Of a DNA stretch of 64,000 nucleotides, positions 1 to 11,100 are shown piece by piece. The position numbers and the translations under genes were made by a program. A model generated the notes under the pieces. It did not search any database. It was given only the letters and a program-made list of their open reading frames with translations, and was not told the DNA's origin. How positions within the stretch are numbered: position 1 is the stretch's first letter; the number at the start of each line of letters is the position of its first letter. The DNA comes from Pisolithus tinctorius (lineage: Eukaryota; Basidiomycota; Agaricomycetes; Boletales; Pisolithaceae): positions 1,733,811 through 1,797,810 of the forward strand of contig JANFAH010000010.1 of NCBI GenBank assembly GCA_024663395.1, written 5' to 3'.

Positions 1-3000
1 ACGAGCAATGCACAATGGACGGGTAATGCACAATTGTGTTCCCTGCCCACAACACTCAAGATATTCATAATATAACATCATGAGCACATTGCCAGAGGCA
101 TATTCTACTAGCTAGTGTGTTTCAATGCAAAAAAAAAGTAATGTGGTAGCTCTCTAGCGTGCAAATTTCAAGGAAGGTGGTGGGAACCACCCCATTTTTA
201 TGGCATTTTGACCCAGATCCCAGAGATCTACTGGGGCATTGGACTCAAATTTTTCTGGTTAGTTGCATCGTATCCAGAAAAATATTCACAGCACATCAGT
301 TCAGTGAAACATAGGAAGACTCGATTGCAATATTCATGATTGTGCTAGAGTGTGACAAAAGTCAAGGATAGGGGCGTCACGCGCGTCAGCATATTAAGAC
401 TCCGCTTAAATAGGGAATTCAGAGAAGCACGATAATTGGGGCGGAGTGTAATTGTTAACACTACGGAGCTTGATTTATGCGTGCGGAGATGCCTGTCAGG
501 AGTGACATGGTGTGACGAAATTGTGCATTACCTATACTTTTAGACATGTCATTTTCAAGGCTCATTGGTACACGCATTTTAGCATATTTTATCGAGGTTC
601 TTGCACAGGCCTGTAGCAGAGACCTGCCTCTATCGGGTCCCCGAATCCCGAGTTCGAGAAATCTTGTTGTTGTGTGGCTATTCCAAATTTTGTAAAAATT
701 GTGCATTACCTGTCGCATGATAGTACAAATCGTGACAGGCAAGTGTGCCATTCTGCTTATCATTAGAGAACGCTGATCCCTTCAATACACCCATCTTCCC
801 ACTCGATTTTGATGCTCATGGCTGACCCTCATTTCCCCATCCTCAGAACTCGAAGCGAGAAATACATATCCTTTATGCGTAATTTGAGTCGAAGACGCAC
901 TTACTGCATGCAAGTTGATGATTACGACTATGTTAACATAATCGCTCTACTCTCTTTATTTATGTTTTCGTATATACAATGAATGGCGGACTGGTTTAGT
1001 AGTTCTCAAGTATACTTGTTAGGATTCAGTCAATTTTTCTGTCGCAGAAAGCCTTGGGACACCCTATGGGTGATCTCTGCGTAAACTATGACAGCTCTGT
1101 TTGATGAAGAGGTTGTATGGGCATGTTCAGTGAAGACGTGTCGCGTCAGCCTCACATCATACTCTTTACCTTCACGGTCGAAAACATATCAGTACTCACG
1201 AAACGCGGGCCACTCTCGCGACTTCGGCATAGCGTTTTAGCTATCGTATCACTGAGCAAGCTCTGGGCGACCCGATCCGGTCCGCAGGCCAGAAGTCCTT
1301 TCTTGGCCCATTTGCGAGGTTTGTCGAGTCCGCTGTCGCTCCTCTGTGCATGTCTGTCTGTTCAAACTTCTTATATTTCATGTCTTCCGAACGTGCTGGG
1401 GAGATGCGACAAAGGTGGCAGTCGGCTGCCATGTGATTTACGTCAACGAGCGCTTGCTAATGTCGATAACGCAGGTGCTAGGCAGTAGAGCATTGACATA
1501 CGTAGGACACCAGGAATACAACAGTTACTGTGATTTGGGTTTTCTTACCTCATTCTATTCCTTTTGGAAGATGATTCCACCGAGTGCGTAGCAATCAGGG
1601 TCACAAGAACATGTTTCGGTACTCCGCTCAGGAAGGTGATAAAGAGGTATGTCGGAAGAGAGTAAGTGAACATGAGGGTACTGCAATGATCTCGGAGAGA
1701 TGGATGAGGGCAAGCGAGTTGCTCATAAGATTAGCACAGCGGAGTGTAATAGGAAGGTAACATCACATCACAGGGACGTTGAACCGAGAATGCAAGTTGC
1801 ACACGAAGCGGTGGCCATAATATTAAAACGATGTGTACGGAGACTTGAGTAAGGTGATACACAACTACTGATCAACCAGTGTAGTAGGCTCACCTCTAGG
1901 AAGCATGGTTACAAACTGAGTAGGGTTCGATTCAGCGTGTCAGAAAAATCTAGGTACCATTACATGCCATTGTACATAATTGTAATGGGGTGTTTTTGCT
2001 TCGGGCATGACAATGGGTTGCCATGGGGGGAGATCTAATTGACAATGGCTTTGTCATCCAGGGGGTCAACAATATAATGCTTGGGGGTGTTATGACCATG
2101 TCTGGTAATGTCATGGTTATGGTGCCTGATGGTGATGTCATTGACATGCATGATTAAGCACGTGATACCGTTGTCGAGTACACAACAGCACGCCAAGTAC
2201 ATACAATACCGCAGACACCATTACCATGCATGACCATGCTTCGCCACCCATTATAATCTTCATGTTTTCATTTTTATTTTTTGGGTTCCTATTTTTGCTA
2301 TTATCGAGAACCACAGATTCAATTAACTATGGGATTAACACACTACATGTACGAAATAATGTACTAGCAATGGTGCACAGCAAACACTGAGGTCGCAAAT
2401 GACAATACTTCTATGCCCAACAATGGTTAGATGGAATTGACTGTGGTCAATTGAGAAAGCCACCTACCCACTACTAAGCCTCGAGGGCTATCAGCGCACT
2501 GCAACGGTTCAGGGAGAGATGAACACCAGGCATGGACAGGCAAGGTGAGGACATAGAGGGGGCAGGAGGTCGTGGGGCATCTAGGTACCAGAGGTGGAAT
2601 ACAGCAGGCATGGACCTCAGGATGGTGTTGTGTGTGAGGAGGCGATGGGGTACATGTGGGGGGGGAATGGCAGCATCTGCATAAAATAGAGTTCAGTGAC
2701 CTGGGAGTGCAGTGTGCTGGTGGACTGACATGGGAATATAGACAAAGATGTCTATTAATGGATTCCGGTGGGGTCGACGATGGAGAAGAGCAAGCAGATT
2801 GGTTGCTGTTGCTGGGGATCTCAGCATCCTCAACGCATCCTTAGTGACATGGAACTTACCTAGCAGTGGGACTTGGGAGAACAAGTAATGAATTGGTAGG
2901 GTCATTGTCGATGGCGACAATGGTCGTATCTTAGTGCATGGTGGGGGGGCAGTGGAGGAAGCCGAGGAGGTGGATTCTGGCATAGAGTAAACTGGAGATG

Positions 3001-3233
3001 CCCCTGGAGTATCAGGAGGGATGGAATACGAAGGCAGCGGAACGTATGCGGACCACGGGAGGGGTACGATTCCTGTGGCGAACGGGCATGGTCATGGTGA
3101 ACAGGCATGGTCGTGGTTGCAGACCAAGAGTATTAAAATTTAAATTAACGGAAAAGAATCCTAACATAGACCGGCATCTTATTATAGTAATCATCAAAGA
3201 TGGTAATATAATAATATAATATCATCGGCATAA
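1..3233. other. Gene-poor stretch, no recognisable gene
   Basis: I find no convincing gene here. ORFs are short, overlap on both strands and match nothing I know. The part from about 1950 to 3150 is rich in CATG/ATGG-type words, so many chance ATGs and long ORFs arise on both strands. The first 710 bases hold three copies of one 14-base word, listed separately. The stretch could hold decayed repeats or the far 3' flank of the chitin synthase relic that follows. Confidence 0.5.
22..710. repeat. Three dispersed copies of a 14-base word
   Basis: AATTGTGCATTACC occurs on the plus strand at 519-532 and 697-710, and as its reverse complement at 22-35. Three exact copies in 700 bases is more than expected by chance. 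The spacing is irregular, and I cannot tell whether these are remains of a terminal repeat or protein-binding sites. Confidence 0.45.
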
Positions 3234-5652
3234 TCACGTCCAAAGGTCTACTACGTCACACTGCAAATTAAATGTTGAGCAGGTCCTTGCCACGTTGGAC
3301 AGTATTGATTGCACGATGAACTCCCAAGTACCATAATGTGGTGTTCGAACATAAATCCATCCCAAACTGCTGCCCCCAGATTCAGATGACGTCGAATAAT
3401 TTAGAATCTCGTGTTTTGTGATGGCATTCGGGTCTGCAGTTCGCAAAATATATTCTGAACGGCACGCTCCAGGTCAACATCGCTTGGTGCCACAGCTCCA
3501 AAGTCCATCTCGTGCGTCATATAAGTTGTGGGGGGGGTCTTGAGAATGTCTGTTGAGGTAGTATTCCAGCTTCGCTCAAGGACACATATACGACATCACC
3601 GTCAACAGAGGAGTATTGCGACCAGATTGCATACCAGCTAGGAGTACGCAAAACTGCGAGGGAGCAGGTGATTGGGTACAAGGCTCGTAAAAGGTTTCGT
3701 GGTCGTACAGGGATGCAGTACAAGACTCTGCGTATCCTTCCTGTGGAATTGGGTGGGGGGTACCCAAGAGCCGATGCTGTGATTGGATTCTCAGTCCCAC
3801 AACTCATTTTCCTGCAAGATGTCAGTCCTTTATTGTCAAAACAAATGGCGGGATGACGCACATAGTTGTTCCATGTCTTGAGGGGAATAGAGCGAGGATC
3901 AAACTTGCCTTCATCCTAACGCACAATAACAGCGATCGGCGACATAATGCATTCAACATTAAGCCGCCTACGTGAACAATGATCTTCTTGCCAGATTCTC
4001 CCAGTACGACATGCATGGCACCCCATGAGAAATCGTCCATACGCCAAAATGAGTAGATTGGAAGCATTCACCACACACGCCAAGGACTTTCTTGTCATGA
4101 ATCATTCTATGGCTGGTCAGTTTCCTCGATTCCCCTACCAAGCAGTACGACATGACTTACACAGAAATGAGGTGGTTAAGTGCGTACGGCTCTGCAGTTG
4201 TATCTGCATCGACGATAAATAGATACTCATAAAATGTCGGGTTGATGCCGATGACGTTCTTGATCTGGTGATACATCTCGAGCTCAAGGGGATTCATCGG
4301 TGTATTGTAATGCACCTAAAAACCCACTGTTGGCACCCAAAAACTCGCGTAAACATGAACCAACATACCTTGTTCAAGAAATGCATGACCACCATCTGTG
4401 AATCATGCTTACCACAATTTCCGGGATGTGACCCCTCTGTTGGCTTCCTGACCTTGATGACCACAAGGTAAGGCACGACATGTCCAGCACACTCGTACAG
4501 ACCCGAGTACACTTTGGCCATATTATGCTGTCAGGCGCCCTCGCCGATCGATACAAAACTGAGCGGTTCAGGGTCCAAGTTCAGGTCAGCACCCAGAATA
4601 TCAAGCACAATACGTGGTGTTGGGTGATCATTGCCAGATCCGACAATGTTCCCGTCGCACATGATGAAGATCAGTTTGCGCTTATCGTCATACTTGAGCA
4701 CAGCCAATGAATTGATCGTATGCTGAAGTGACGCCTCGCCTTCAGTGTAACACGGAACTTGGCAAATCACGAACTTATCATGGTCCTCGGGTGCATGAAC
4801 AGCCCCAAAATTGATCGATGCAATGAATTTGAACCTGATGATGGAGACCATGAGAACTGAAAGGACGAGCAAGATATATTGTGAGAACAGACAGAGGCGA
4901 ATTTCAATTGTCGACCACACCGATCAAGAATAGATTGCGAAGACATGTCCTCTGGCTTTCGAGCGTTGCAGAATCAAGTCCAAGACCATCCTTGAACTGC
5001 TTCGTAAAATCCTGCCCGGAGTTGATCTTGAACAGATCGACGATGGTGGAACTCATGAATTGTGTGTCGACGCCTCCGCCTGCTTGCGTACTGGTAGGCA
5101 TAATGACAGCAGGCAGATAGTTGAGATATGTGGTTAAATCATAGATCAACCCATTGAGGATCCCGACCGACGATCCACTATTGGCCATATCCTTAATCTC
5201 CGAAGGTGTGTACCCGACATACCCAATGCGATTATTCCACCACATGATTGTCATGCTCTCAAAATACCAGTCCGGGCGAGAGTCGTTGGTAAAAGCACGG
5301 AAGTCGTGGTACTGAGCATTGGGGTCGGTGTTGTTGGTGGAGTCGAGCATCACCCAGGGGCTCACAGAACCTGAGACACCGTTACATAGTGCGCTCACCT
5401 ATGTCTTTACATCGGAGGAGACCACACTAAGATACATGACCTCACGTACCTGCACAGGGAAAATCGCATCTGAAGCCATGCCACCATACTGGAGGACAGA
5501 CTTGGTTGACACCATGCTGAAGACACACTGATGCGCCGCCACCACAGCAGTCAAATCAAAGACCTCTCCTCGATTCAACATATAAACGATATTCGGATTG
5601 TTTTGATATGAATGCGACGCCAGTTCAGACGTGCTGAACACATACTGAGTAG
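3234..5652 (-). pseudogene. Chitin synthase (class V-type) pseudogene with internal deletion
   Basis: Chitin synthases polymerise UDP-GlcNAc into chitin at the plasma membrane. Read right to left, this copy holds in order: a cytochrome b5-like stretch (NPNIVYML...GEVFDLT, about 5590-5450), a long exon of extracellular and pre-catalytic sequence (5398-4904), a membrane segment and the start of the GT2 core (FVICQVPCYTEGE, CDGNIVGSGND, about 4880-4531), the segment with VDADTT (about 4200), then the post-core motif [10 protein letters not shown] (about 4030) and a DEK-C-like tail (TADPNAITKHEI, about 3420). An intron of about 50 bp near 5402-5452 still has good borders. Lesions: TGA in the DN-NS motif followed by a 2-base loss near 4905, TGA after GEGA at about 4533, a tail frameshift near 3440, and a deletion joining VLGVCGE directly to the [10 protein letters not shown] segment near 4050. 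That deletion removes the QRRRW catalytic motif and the membrane cluster. I see no myosin-like motor. Confidence 0.85.
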
Positions 5653-6085
5653 GTCAGATGACCAACCCCAGCACAGTAATGATGAAAACATACACAGTGA
5701 CAGTAACAAGCTGAATTAGCGTTGATATGAGATCCATTGCGACAAACAGAGGCCACAGTGCTGATCCGAGGGTGTGAGTTCACCGAGGTTATGAGTGGTC
5801 GAGTTGATATGATGATGAGGTTGCGAGCTAAGCAGAACCTTCTAATCGTCCGGAGTGACCATCTTGGCATGAGCGTCTCTGATAAATTGCGTCTTGTACA
5901 TTATGAAGTGTTTGAGCGACAGGGTTGTCGGATAATGATCTTCTCTGGGGTGCAGCGGGTTCTTTGTTTGTGGGGTAAGTCGCATGGCCCCTGTGGCTTC
6001 GGAAATGTGCCCAATGGAGGTGGAACCCAGATATTGTCTAGTCCTCGCAAAACACACTGGGCTTTCTTCCCACTCGCACGCCATC
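5653..6085 (-). pseudogene. Chitin synthase fragment: catalytic C-part, interrupted by the LTR element
   Basis: On the same strand as the neighbouring relic and just upstream of it lies the part that relic lacks. It has an EDHYPTTLSLKHF segment (family form EDRYLTTLLLKHF), then KTQFIRDAHAKMVTPDD, a TAG where the family has Trp, a ruined QRRRW motif (Q-P-H-H-H), INSTTHNLGEL, and in another frame the membrane stretch MDLISTLIQLVTV. Order and orientation show a rearrangement or a second decayed copy in tandem. The right end is cut at 6085/6086 by the retrotransposon. The fragment cannot encode an active enzyme. Confidence 0.75.
6081..6085. repeat. Left target-site duplication, CCATC
   Basis: The five bases CCATC lie directly left of the 5' LTR, and the same five bases follow the 3' LTR at 14208-14212. 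A perfect 5-bp duplication is usual for Ty3-type integrases. It shows this is one complete insertion and not an inter-element recombinant. Confidence 0.93.
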
Positions 6086-6790
6086 TGTCATAACCATGTG
6101 TTCACACTAAGCCCTTACTCACTCCGCGCTCCACTCCGCCGGTCATTCACTCACTCCGCACCAACTCTGCCCAACTTCTGTTGGTTGCGAACCATCTCTG
6201 CTCTGACTGCTGTCGGACTTGTGTCGCTCTCCTACCGGACCGAGCGGTCCATCCTCTGAGGGGTCGTGTGACTACCTGGTACTCCGCAGCGCGCTCACCG
6301 CATGGTCCAGCGCCTGGACTGCTTCCTTTTCTGGATGTTCTGTGTTACCCATTCATATGTCCTCTGTCTACCCTTCATTCGTCGTCCAGGAAATTTTACT
6401 TGAAAACTTATGAGTCTCCGTATGTCAGTTCCGATTCCGGTTACTGTACCTCCGTAGCAGTATAAAGACATGTACTGTACTCCGCTGTTCCTCAGTACGA
6501 ATATCAACTTAGTTCCTACTCCCTCCAATTCCATCTTCTGTCTGTCGGAATTATCTCTGACTCTCCATCTGTACTCTCCCTCTGAAATATGAGGGCTGAG
6601 ATCGTGCAAGGGGGTAGCGCACAAGCTAAACCCGACGCCCTCACTCTGCTCTGCCTCTGTCTCGGCGGACTTCGTTCCTGCCAACACTCCGCTAGTCGGA
6701 GTTCTGTTCCTGTGTGTCGGACTTGCTTCCAGACCACTCTCTAGACCCTATATAGCGTCGGAGTTGGTCGGAGTAGGCCCGGACTTGACA
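6086..6790 (+). repeat. 5' LTR, 705 bp
   Basis: It starts TGTCATAACC and ends ACTTGACA, so TGTCA and TGACA form the short terminal inverted repeat. It matches 13494-14207 throughout except for CpG transitions and a 9-base gap near 6278. It contains the TATA box at 6461. ORFs inside it (for example on the minus strand, 6295-6687) recur in the 3' LTR and are not genes. Confidence 0.95.
6461..6504 (+). promoter_or_regulatory. LTR promoter: TATA box and initiator
   Basis: TATAAAG lies at 6461-6467. An initiator-like TCAGTAC begins 31 bases further on, with the A at 6494. If transcription starts at 6494, the RNA begins AGTACGAATAT, the sequence that pairs with the priming site at 6793-6803. The same words sit at the equivalent place in the 3' LTR. 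The start site is inferred from spacing and from the pairing. Confidence 0.7.
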
Positions 6791-6792
6791 GT

Positions 6793-6803
6793 ATATTCAT
6801 ACT
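6793..6803 (+). promoter_or_regulatory. Candidate self-primed minus-strand primer binding site
   Basis: No TGG-type tRNA primer site follows the LTR. Two bases after the LTR end lies ATATTCATACT, complementary to 6494-6504 at 10 of 11 positions. The only mismatch (A at 6799 opposite C at 6498) becomes a pair if 6799 was G before a CpG-to-CpA transition. Tf1 and the related sushi-type chromoviruses use the first 11 nt of their own RNA as primer. The chromodomain here fits that relationship. Not shown experimentally. Confidence 0.72.
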
Positions 6804-6851
6804 CACACTTGTACGATCTCGTTTTCTGTCCTCTGAAAGACTTACGCCATT

Positions 6852-8138
6852 ATGAGAACTCGAGCTCAATCCCAAAGAGAGGTTGCTGAGAACCTCGCTG
6901 CAGCGCTAGCCAATCCACGTCGGCTTCCCTCCGTTGTCGGACGGTTCCAGTCCTTCTCCGCTCGACGCCGCTCTCGCGCTGGAGGTGGGAGCGCTTCACA
7001 GGCTGGTCGCTCCGACCTCCACCCAACAGCTTTCCACACTCCGTCCCCTCGTAACCGAGATGATGGACCTGATCCTGACCCTGACTATCCTGATGGTGAT
7101 CCCGACGGCGGGGGCAGCAGTGACGGGGGTGTCCCCGAAGACCCGGCTGAGCCGCCAGAGGATCCCCTCGTAGCTCTTGCTAGAGCTGTCCACGCACTTG
7201 CGCAGTCTAGTTCGCGTACTGGGGACTCCGCTCCGAAAACCAAAGTCCGCGAGCCTGACACCTTCGACGGCTCCGACCCTAAGAAGCTCTGCGAGTTCCT
7301 CATACAATGCGAGCTGAACTTCCAAGACCGCCCTCGTGCATTCCGCTCTGACAGAGCAAAGGTTACCTTCGCTCAATCCTATCTTAAGGGTATGGCTCTG
7401 GCTTGGTTCGAGCCAGATCTTCTAAACCCCGACAACTATGACCGCCCGCTCTGGATGGACGACTATCATGAGTTCTTACAAGAGCTCACAGCTAATTTTG
7501 GTCCGCACGATGCTATAGCGGATGCCATCCAACAACTCGAGAACCTTACCATGAAGGACGGTTCTCGTATTACCAAATATGTCGTGGAGTTCAACCACTG
7601 GGCTTCACAGGTCAAGGACTACGGTGTCGGTGCACTCCATCACCGCTTCTATAGCGGACTTCCAGACCGCATCAAAGACGAGATCGCTCGCGTCGGCAAG
7701 CCTTCTACCCTCGCAGAACTCTGCGAACTCGCTCAGACCATCGATGCGTGCTACTGGGAGTGCAAAGCAGAGATCTCACATACCACCAAGTCCACCTCCG
7801 ACAAGTCGCAGTCTTCCAACTCTGACAATAAACCTAAGACATCGTCCTCCTCGTCCTCCGCTCCAAAGTCCGACGCCAAGGGCAAGGGCAAACAGAAAGA
7901 TCCGCCCAAGTCCGACGTGTCCAAGTCCGATATTGCCCACCTCCTGGGTAAAGATGGCAAACTCACCTCCGCTGAGCGCCAGCGCAGGATGAAGAACAAC
8001 CTCTGCCTCTTCTGTGGTGAGGCTGGCCATTCTGCCAAGGACTGTCCCAAGTCCACCTCTCGCGCAGCCAAAGCCCGTGCAGCTATGGCTGAAACTCTGC
8101 CTACTCCGCCTGCGGAGAAGGCAGAGTCAAAAAATTAG
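6852..8138 (+). CDS. gag: Gag polyprotein with zinc knuckle
   Basis: The 428-aa protein is the capsid/nucleocapsid precursor that packages the element RNA in cytoplasmic particles. The start is the first ATG after the LTR. Residues about 60-110 are rich in Pro, Asp and Gly. The central part (about 125-330) has retrotransposon gag features such as KVREPDTFDGSDPKKLCEFL, a run ending in ALAWFEPDLL, and YSGLPDRIKDEI. A Ser/Lys-rich linker follows. A CCHC knuckle, CLFCGEAGHSAKDC (CX2CX4HX4C), lies near residue 390. The ORF ends with TAG at 8136-8138, directly after a slippery A6T heptamer, so a fraction of ribosomes probably shifts into pol. No internal stop or frameshift is seen. Confidence 0.95.
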   Translation: MRTRAQSQREVAENLAAALANPRRLPSVVGRFQSFSARRRSRAGGGSASQAGRSDLHPTAFHTPSPRNRDDGPDPDPDYPDGDPDGGGSSDGGVPEDPAEPPEDPLVALARAVHALAQSSSRTGDSAPKTKVREPDTFDGSDPKKLCEFLIQCELNFQDRPRAFRSDRAKVTFAQSYLKGMALAWFEPDLLNPDNYDRPLWMDDYHEFLQELTANFGPHDAIADAIQQLENLTMKDGSRITKYVVEFNHWASQVKDYGVGALHHRFYSGLPDRIKDEIARVGKPSTLAELCELAQTIDACYWECKAEISHTTKSTSDKSQSSNSDNKPKTSSSSSSAPKSDAKGKGKQKDPPKSDVSKSDIAHLLGKDGKLTSAERQRRMKNNLCLFCGEAGHSAKDCPKSTSRAAKARAAMAETLPTPPAEKAESKN

Positions 8139-8194
8139 TCCGCTCCTCCAGGGAGCTCGCACAGCCTGGAGGAAGCGTTGAACCCAACTGTGCG
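8129..8194 (+). promoter_or_regulatory. Putative -1 ribosomal frameshift signal: slippery site plus pseudoknot
   Basis: In the gag frame the sequence reads A AAA AAT at 8129-8135, a canonical X XXY YYZ heptamer, followed by the gag TAG. Nine bases later CCTCCAGG (8145-8152) pairs perfectly with CCTGGAGG (8165-8172). The hairpin loop segment CGCACAG (8158-8164) pairs perfectly with CTGTGCG (8188-8194). This gives an H-type pseudoknot: stem 1 of 8 bp, stem 2 of 7 bp, loops of 5 and 15 nt, and no base between the stems. The pol frame is open from 8135 onward, as a -1 shift needs. Confidence 0.82.
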
Positions 8195-11100
8195 CAACCG
8201 GACGTCCGACTCAACATGTCCACTCTTTCTAGTCCCAATTCTTTACTTCCATCTGTAACTCTTCCGGATTATTCTGTTGATACTTTTTCTGCATTGATCG
8301 ATTCCGGCTCCTCTCACTGTTTCATAGACCCGTCTGTAATCAAAAAATATGTCATTCCTGTTTCCTCCGTTTCTCCGCCAATTCCACTCCACTTGTTTGA
8401 TGGTAGTACCAATGCTGTCATTTCCCAAGAAGTAGATCTTTCCCTCCGCTTTCCTTCCGGCGATGTCAACTCTGTTTCATTTTATGTTACTCCGTTGGAT
8501 TCTTCATGTTTGCTGGTATTAGGACACAACTGGCTCGCCCGCTTCAATCCGTCGATTGACTGGGTACTGGGCAGTATATCATTCAAACCATCGCTACAGG
8601 GAATGCCGACACCCCAGGCGCCTTTGTCATCTTCCGCTGCGACTTCCGCTCCGGATCCGACACCCTCCGCTCCGTTTGCAGCTCCGACTGCACCTCCGAC
8701 AGACTCACCGCGCTCCGCTCCGCTCGTCTCACTCATCAATGCTGCTGCGTATGTCAGAGCCTGTGCTCTCCCTGGCTCTAGACAGTTCCGCTTACAGCTC
8801 TCCGCTGATGATGTGAAGCTTCGTGCATCCTCCGCTTCCTCTCCGCCTCCTGACCTCTCCTCGGTTCCTCCTGAGTATCACGAGTTTGCCGACATCTTTA
8901 GTAAAGACAAGGCCACAGAACTTCCGCCACACCGCTCGTTTGATCTCAAGATCGATCTCGAGGAAGGAGCTTCTCCGCCCATTGGTACAATCTACTCTCT
9001 TTCTCCACCAGAGCTTGAGGCTCTCTGCACCTTCATTGACGAGCACCTTGGCTGTGGCTTCATCAAACAATCCACCTCCGCTCACGGTGCCCCTGTCCTC
9101 TTCGTAAAAAAGAAGGACGGTTCACTCCGCCTCTGTGTAGACTATCGAGGACTCAACAAAATCACAAAAAAAGATCGCTATCCGCTGCCGCTCATCTCCG
9201 ACCTGCTCGATTCTCCAAGCCGCGCTAAAGTCTACACCAAGATCGATCTCTGCCATGCCTATCATCTGGTCCGCATAGCAGATGGAGATGAATGGAAAAC
9301 AGCATTCTGCACTCGTTATGGTTCTTACGAGTGGCGGGTAATGCCATTCGGTCTGACTAACACGCCTGCGGCCTTCCAGCGATTCATCAATAGCATCTTT
9401 GCAGACATGCTCGATGTCTGCATCGTGGTGTACCTCGATGACATCTTAATCTATTCGCAGGACATGGAGTTGCATCGCGAACACGTAAAAGAGGTACTCC
9501 GCCGCCTTCAAAAGCATGGCCTTTATGCCAAGCCGGAGAAGTGCGAGTTTCACTCCGACTCCGTCGAGTACCTCAGTTATGTCCTTTCTCCCTCCAGTCT
9601 CACCATGTCCGCTGAGAAGGTTCAGGCAGTCCGCGACTGGCCTGAGCTGCGGAAGGTGCGAGACATCCAGTCTTTCCTTGGTTTCGCAAATTTCTATAGA
9701 CGATTCATTAATAACTACTCCGACATCGTCGTTCCGCTCACTCGCCTCACGCGAAAGGGTGCTCCTTGGAACTTTTCCGAGGAGTGCCGCTCCACCTTCC
9801 TCCGCCTGAAGGATGCCTTCAGCTCCGCTCCTATTCTCACTCATTGGGTCCCTGACGCTCCGCTTACAGTGGAAACCGACGCCTCCAACTATGCCATTGC
9901 TGGCATTTTGTCGATCACCTGCTCTGATGGTGAACTCTGCCCAGTCGCTTCCTACTCCCGCACCATGACCGCGCCAGAACTCAATTATGATACCCATGAC
10001 AAGGAGCTGTTGGCCATCTTCGAGGCCTTCCGCCATTGGCGGCATTACTTAGAAGGCTCCGCCTTACCTGTCGACGTGGTGACGGACCACAAAAACCTTG
10101 AGTACTTTTCTACCTCTAAGGTTCTCACTCGTCGACAGGCCCGCTGGTCGGAGTACCTTTCACAGTTTAATCTCTCTATCCACTTCCGACCTGGCCGCTT
10201 GGGAGCCAAACCCGATGCACTTACACGACGTTGGGACATCTACCCAAAAGGGGGGGATAGGGACTACGTGCAGGTAAATCCTCACAATCTCCGCCCTATG
10301 TTTACACAGGAGCAACTCGTGTTGTCCCTCCGTACCACTACCCTCATGGCACCTGTGCTCCGCGCCGCCATGGTCTTCGATGTTGAGTGCTTGCACTCCG
10401 ACATCATCTCTGCCCTACCATCCGACCCTGTCTCCGCCAGCCATCTTCCAACTCCGACTAAGCCTCGGTGGTCCTTGGACTCCAACGGTCTACTCCGCCT
10501 CGATGGTCGCATCTTTGTCCCTGACATTGATGGTCTCCGCCTTCGAGTGCTTCGGTTCAAGCATGATCACCCTCTAGCAGGCCATTTCAGGCAAAACCGC
10601 ACCCTAGAACTCGTCTGCAGGGACTACGTGTGGCCTAACCTCCGCTCCGATGTGAAAGAATACGTCAGGTCTTGCACCGCCTGTGGATGGAGCAAAACCC
10701 CGTGCCACCGCCCCTATGGTTTACTGAAGCAACTCCCCGTCCCAGAGAGACCTTGGAACTCCATCTCCATGGACTTCATCGAACACCTCCCCAACTCCGA
10801 TGGCTACTCCGCCATACTCGTGGTAGTGGACCGCCTCTCAAAGCAAGCGGTGTTCATCCCCACCCACAACTCTGTCACCTCCGCCGAACTCGCTAAGCTC
10901 TTCCTTACCCATGTCTTCTCCAAGCACGGAGTACCAGCTAATGTTACCTCCGACAGAGGTCCTGAGTTCGTCTCACACTTCTTCCGCTCTCTAGGAAAGG
11001 CCCTTGATATGTGTCTTCACTTCACTTCGGGTTACCACCCAGAAGGCGATGGCCAGACCGAGCGAACAAACCAGACCCTCGAACAGTACCTTCGTGTTTA

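Noticed and set aside
1924..1936. GGGTTCGATTCAG, like a tRNA T-arm
   Set aside because: No matching acceptor stem, D-arm A box or anticodon arm could be placed upstream.
1950..3219. Overlapping ORFs on both strands
   Set aside because: Simple CATG/ATGG-rich words create long frames on both strands. No motif or splice logic supports a gene.
6181..6687. ORFs inside the LTR, repeated at 13589-14104
   Set aside because: They recur because the LTRs are copies. They lack family resemblance and overlap promoter sequence.
8139..8215. Possible separate start of pol at the ATG at 8216
   Set aside because: It remains possible, but the open -1 frame, the slippery heptamer and the pseudoknot upstream make fusion by frameshifting the better explanation.
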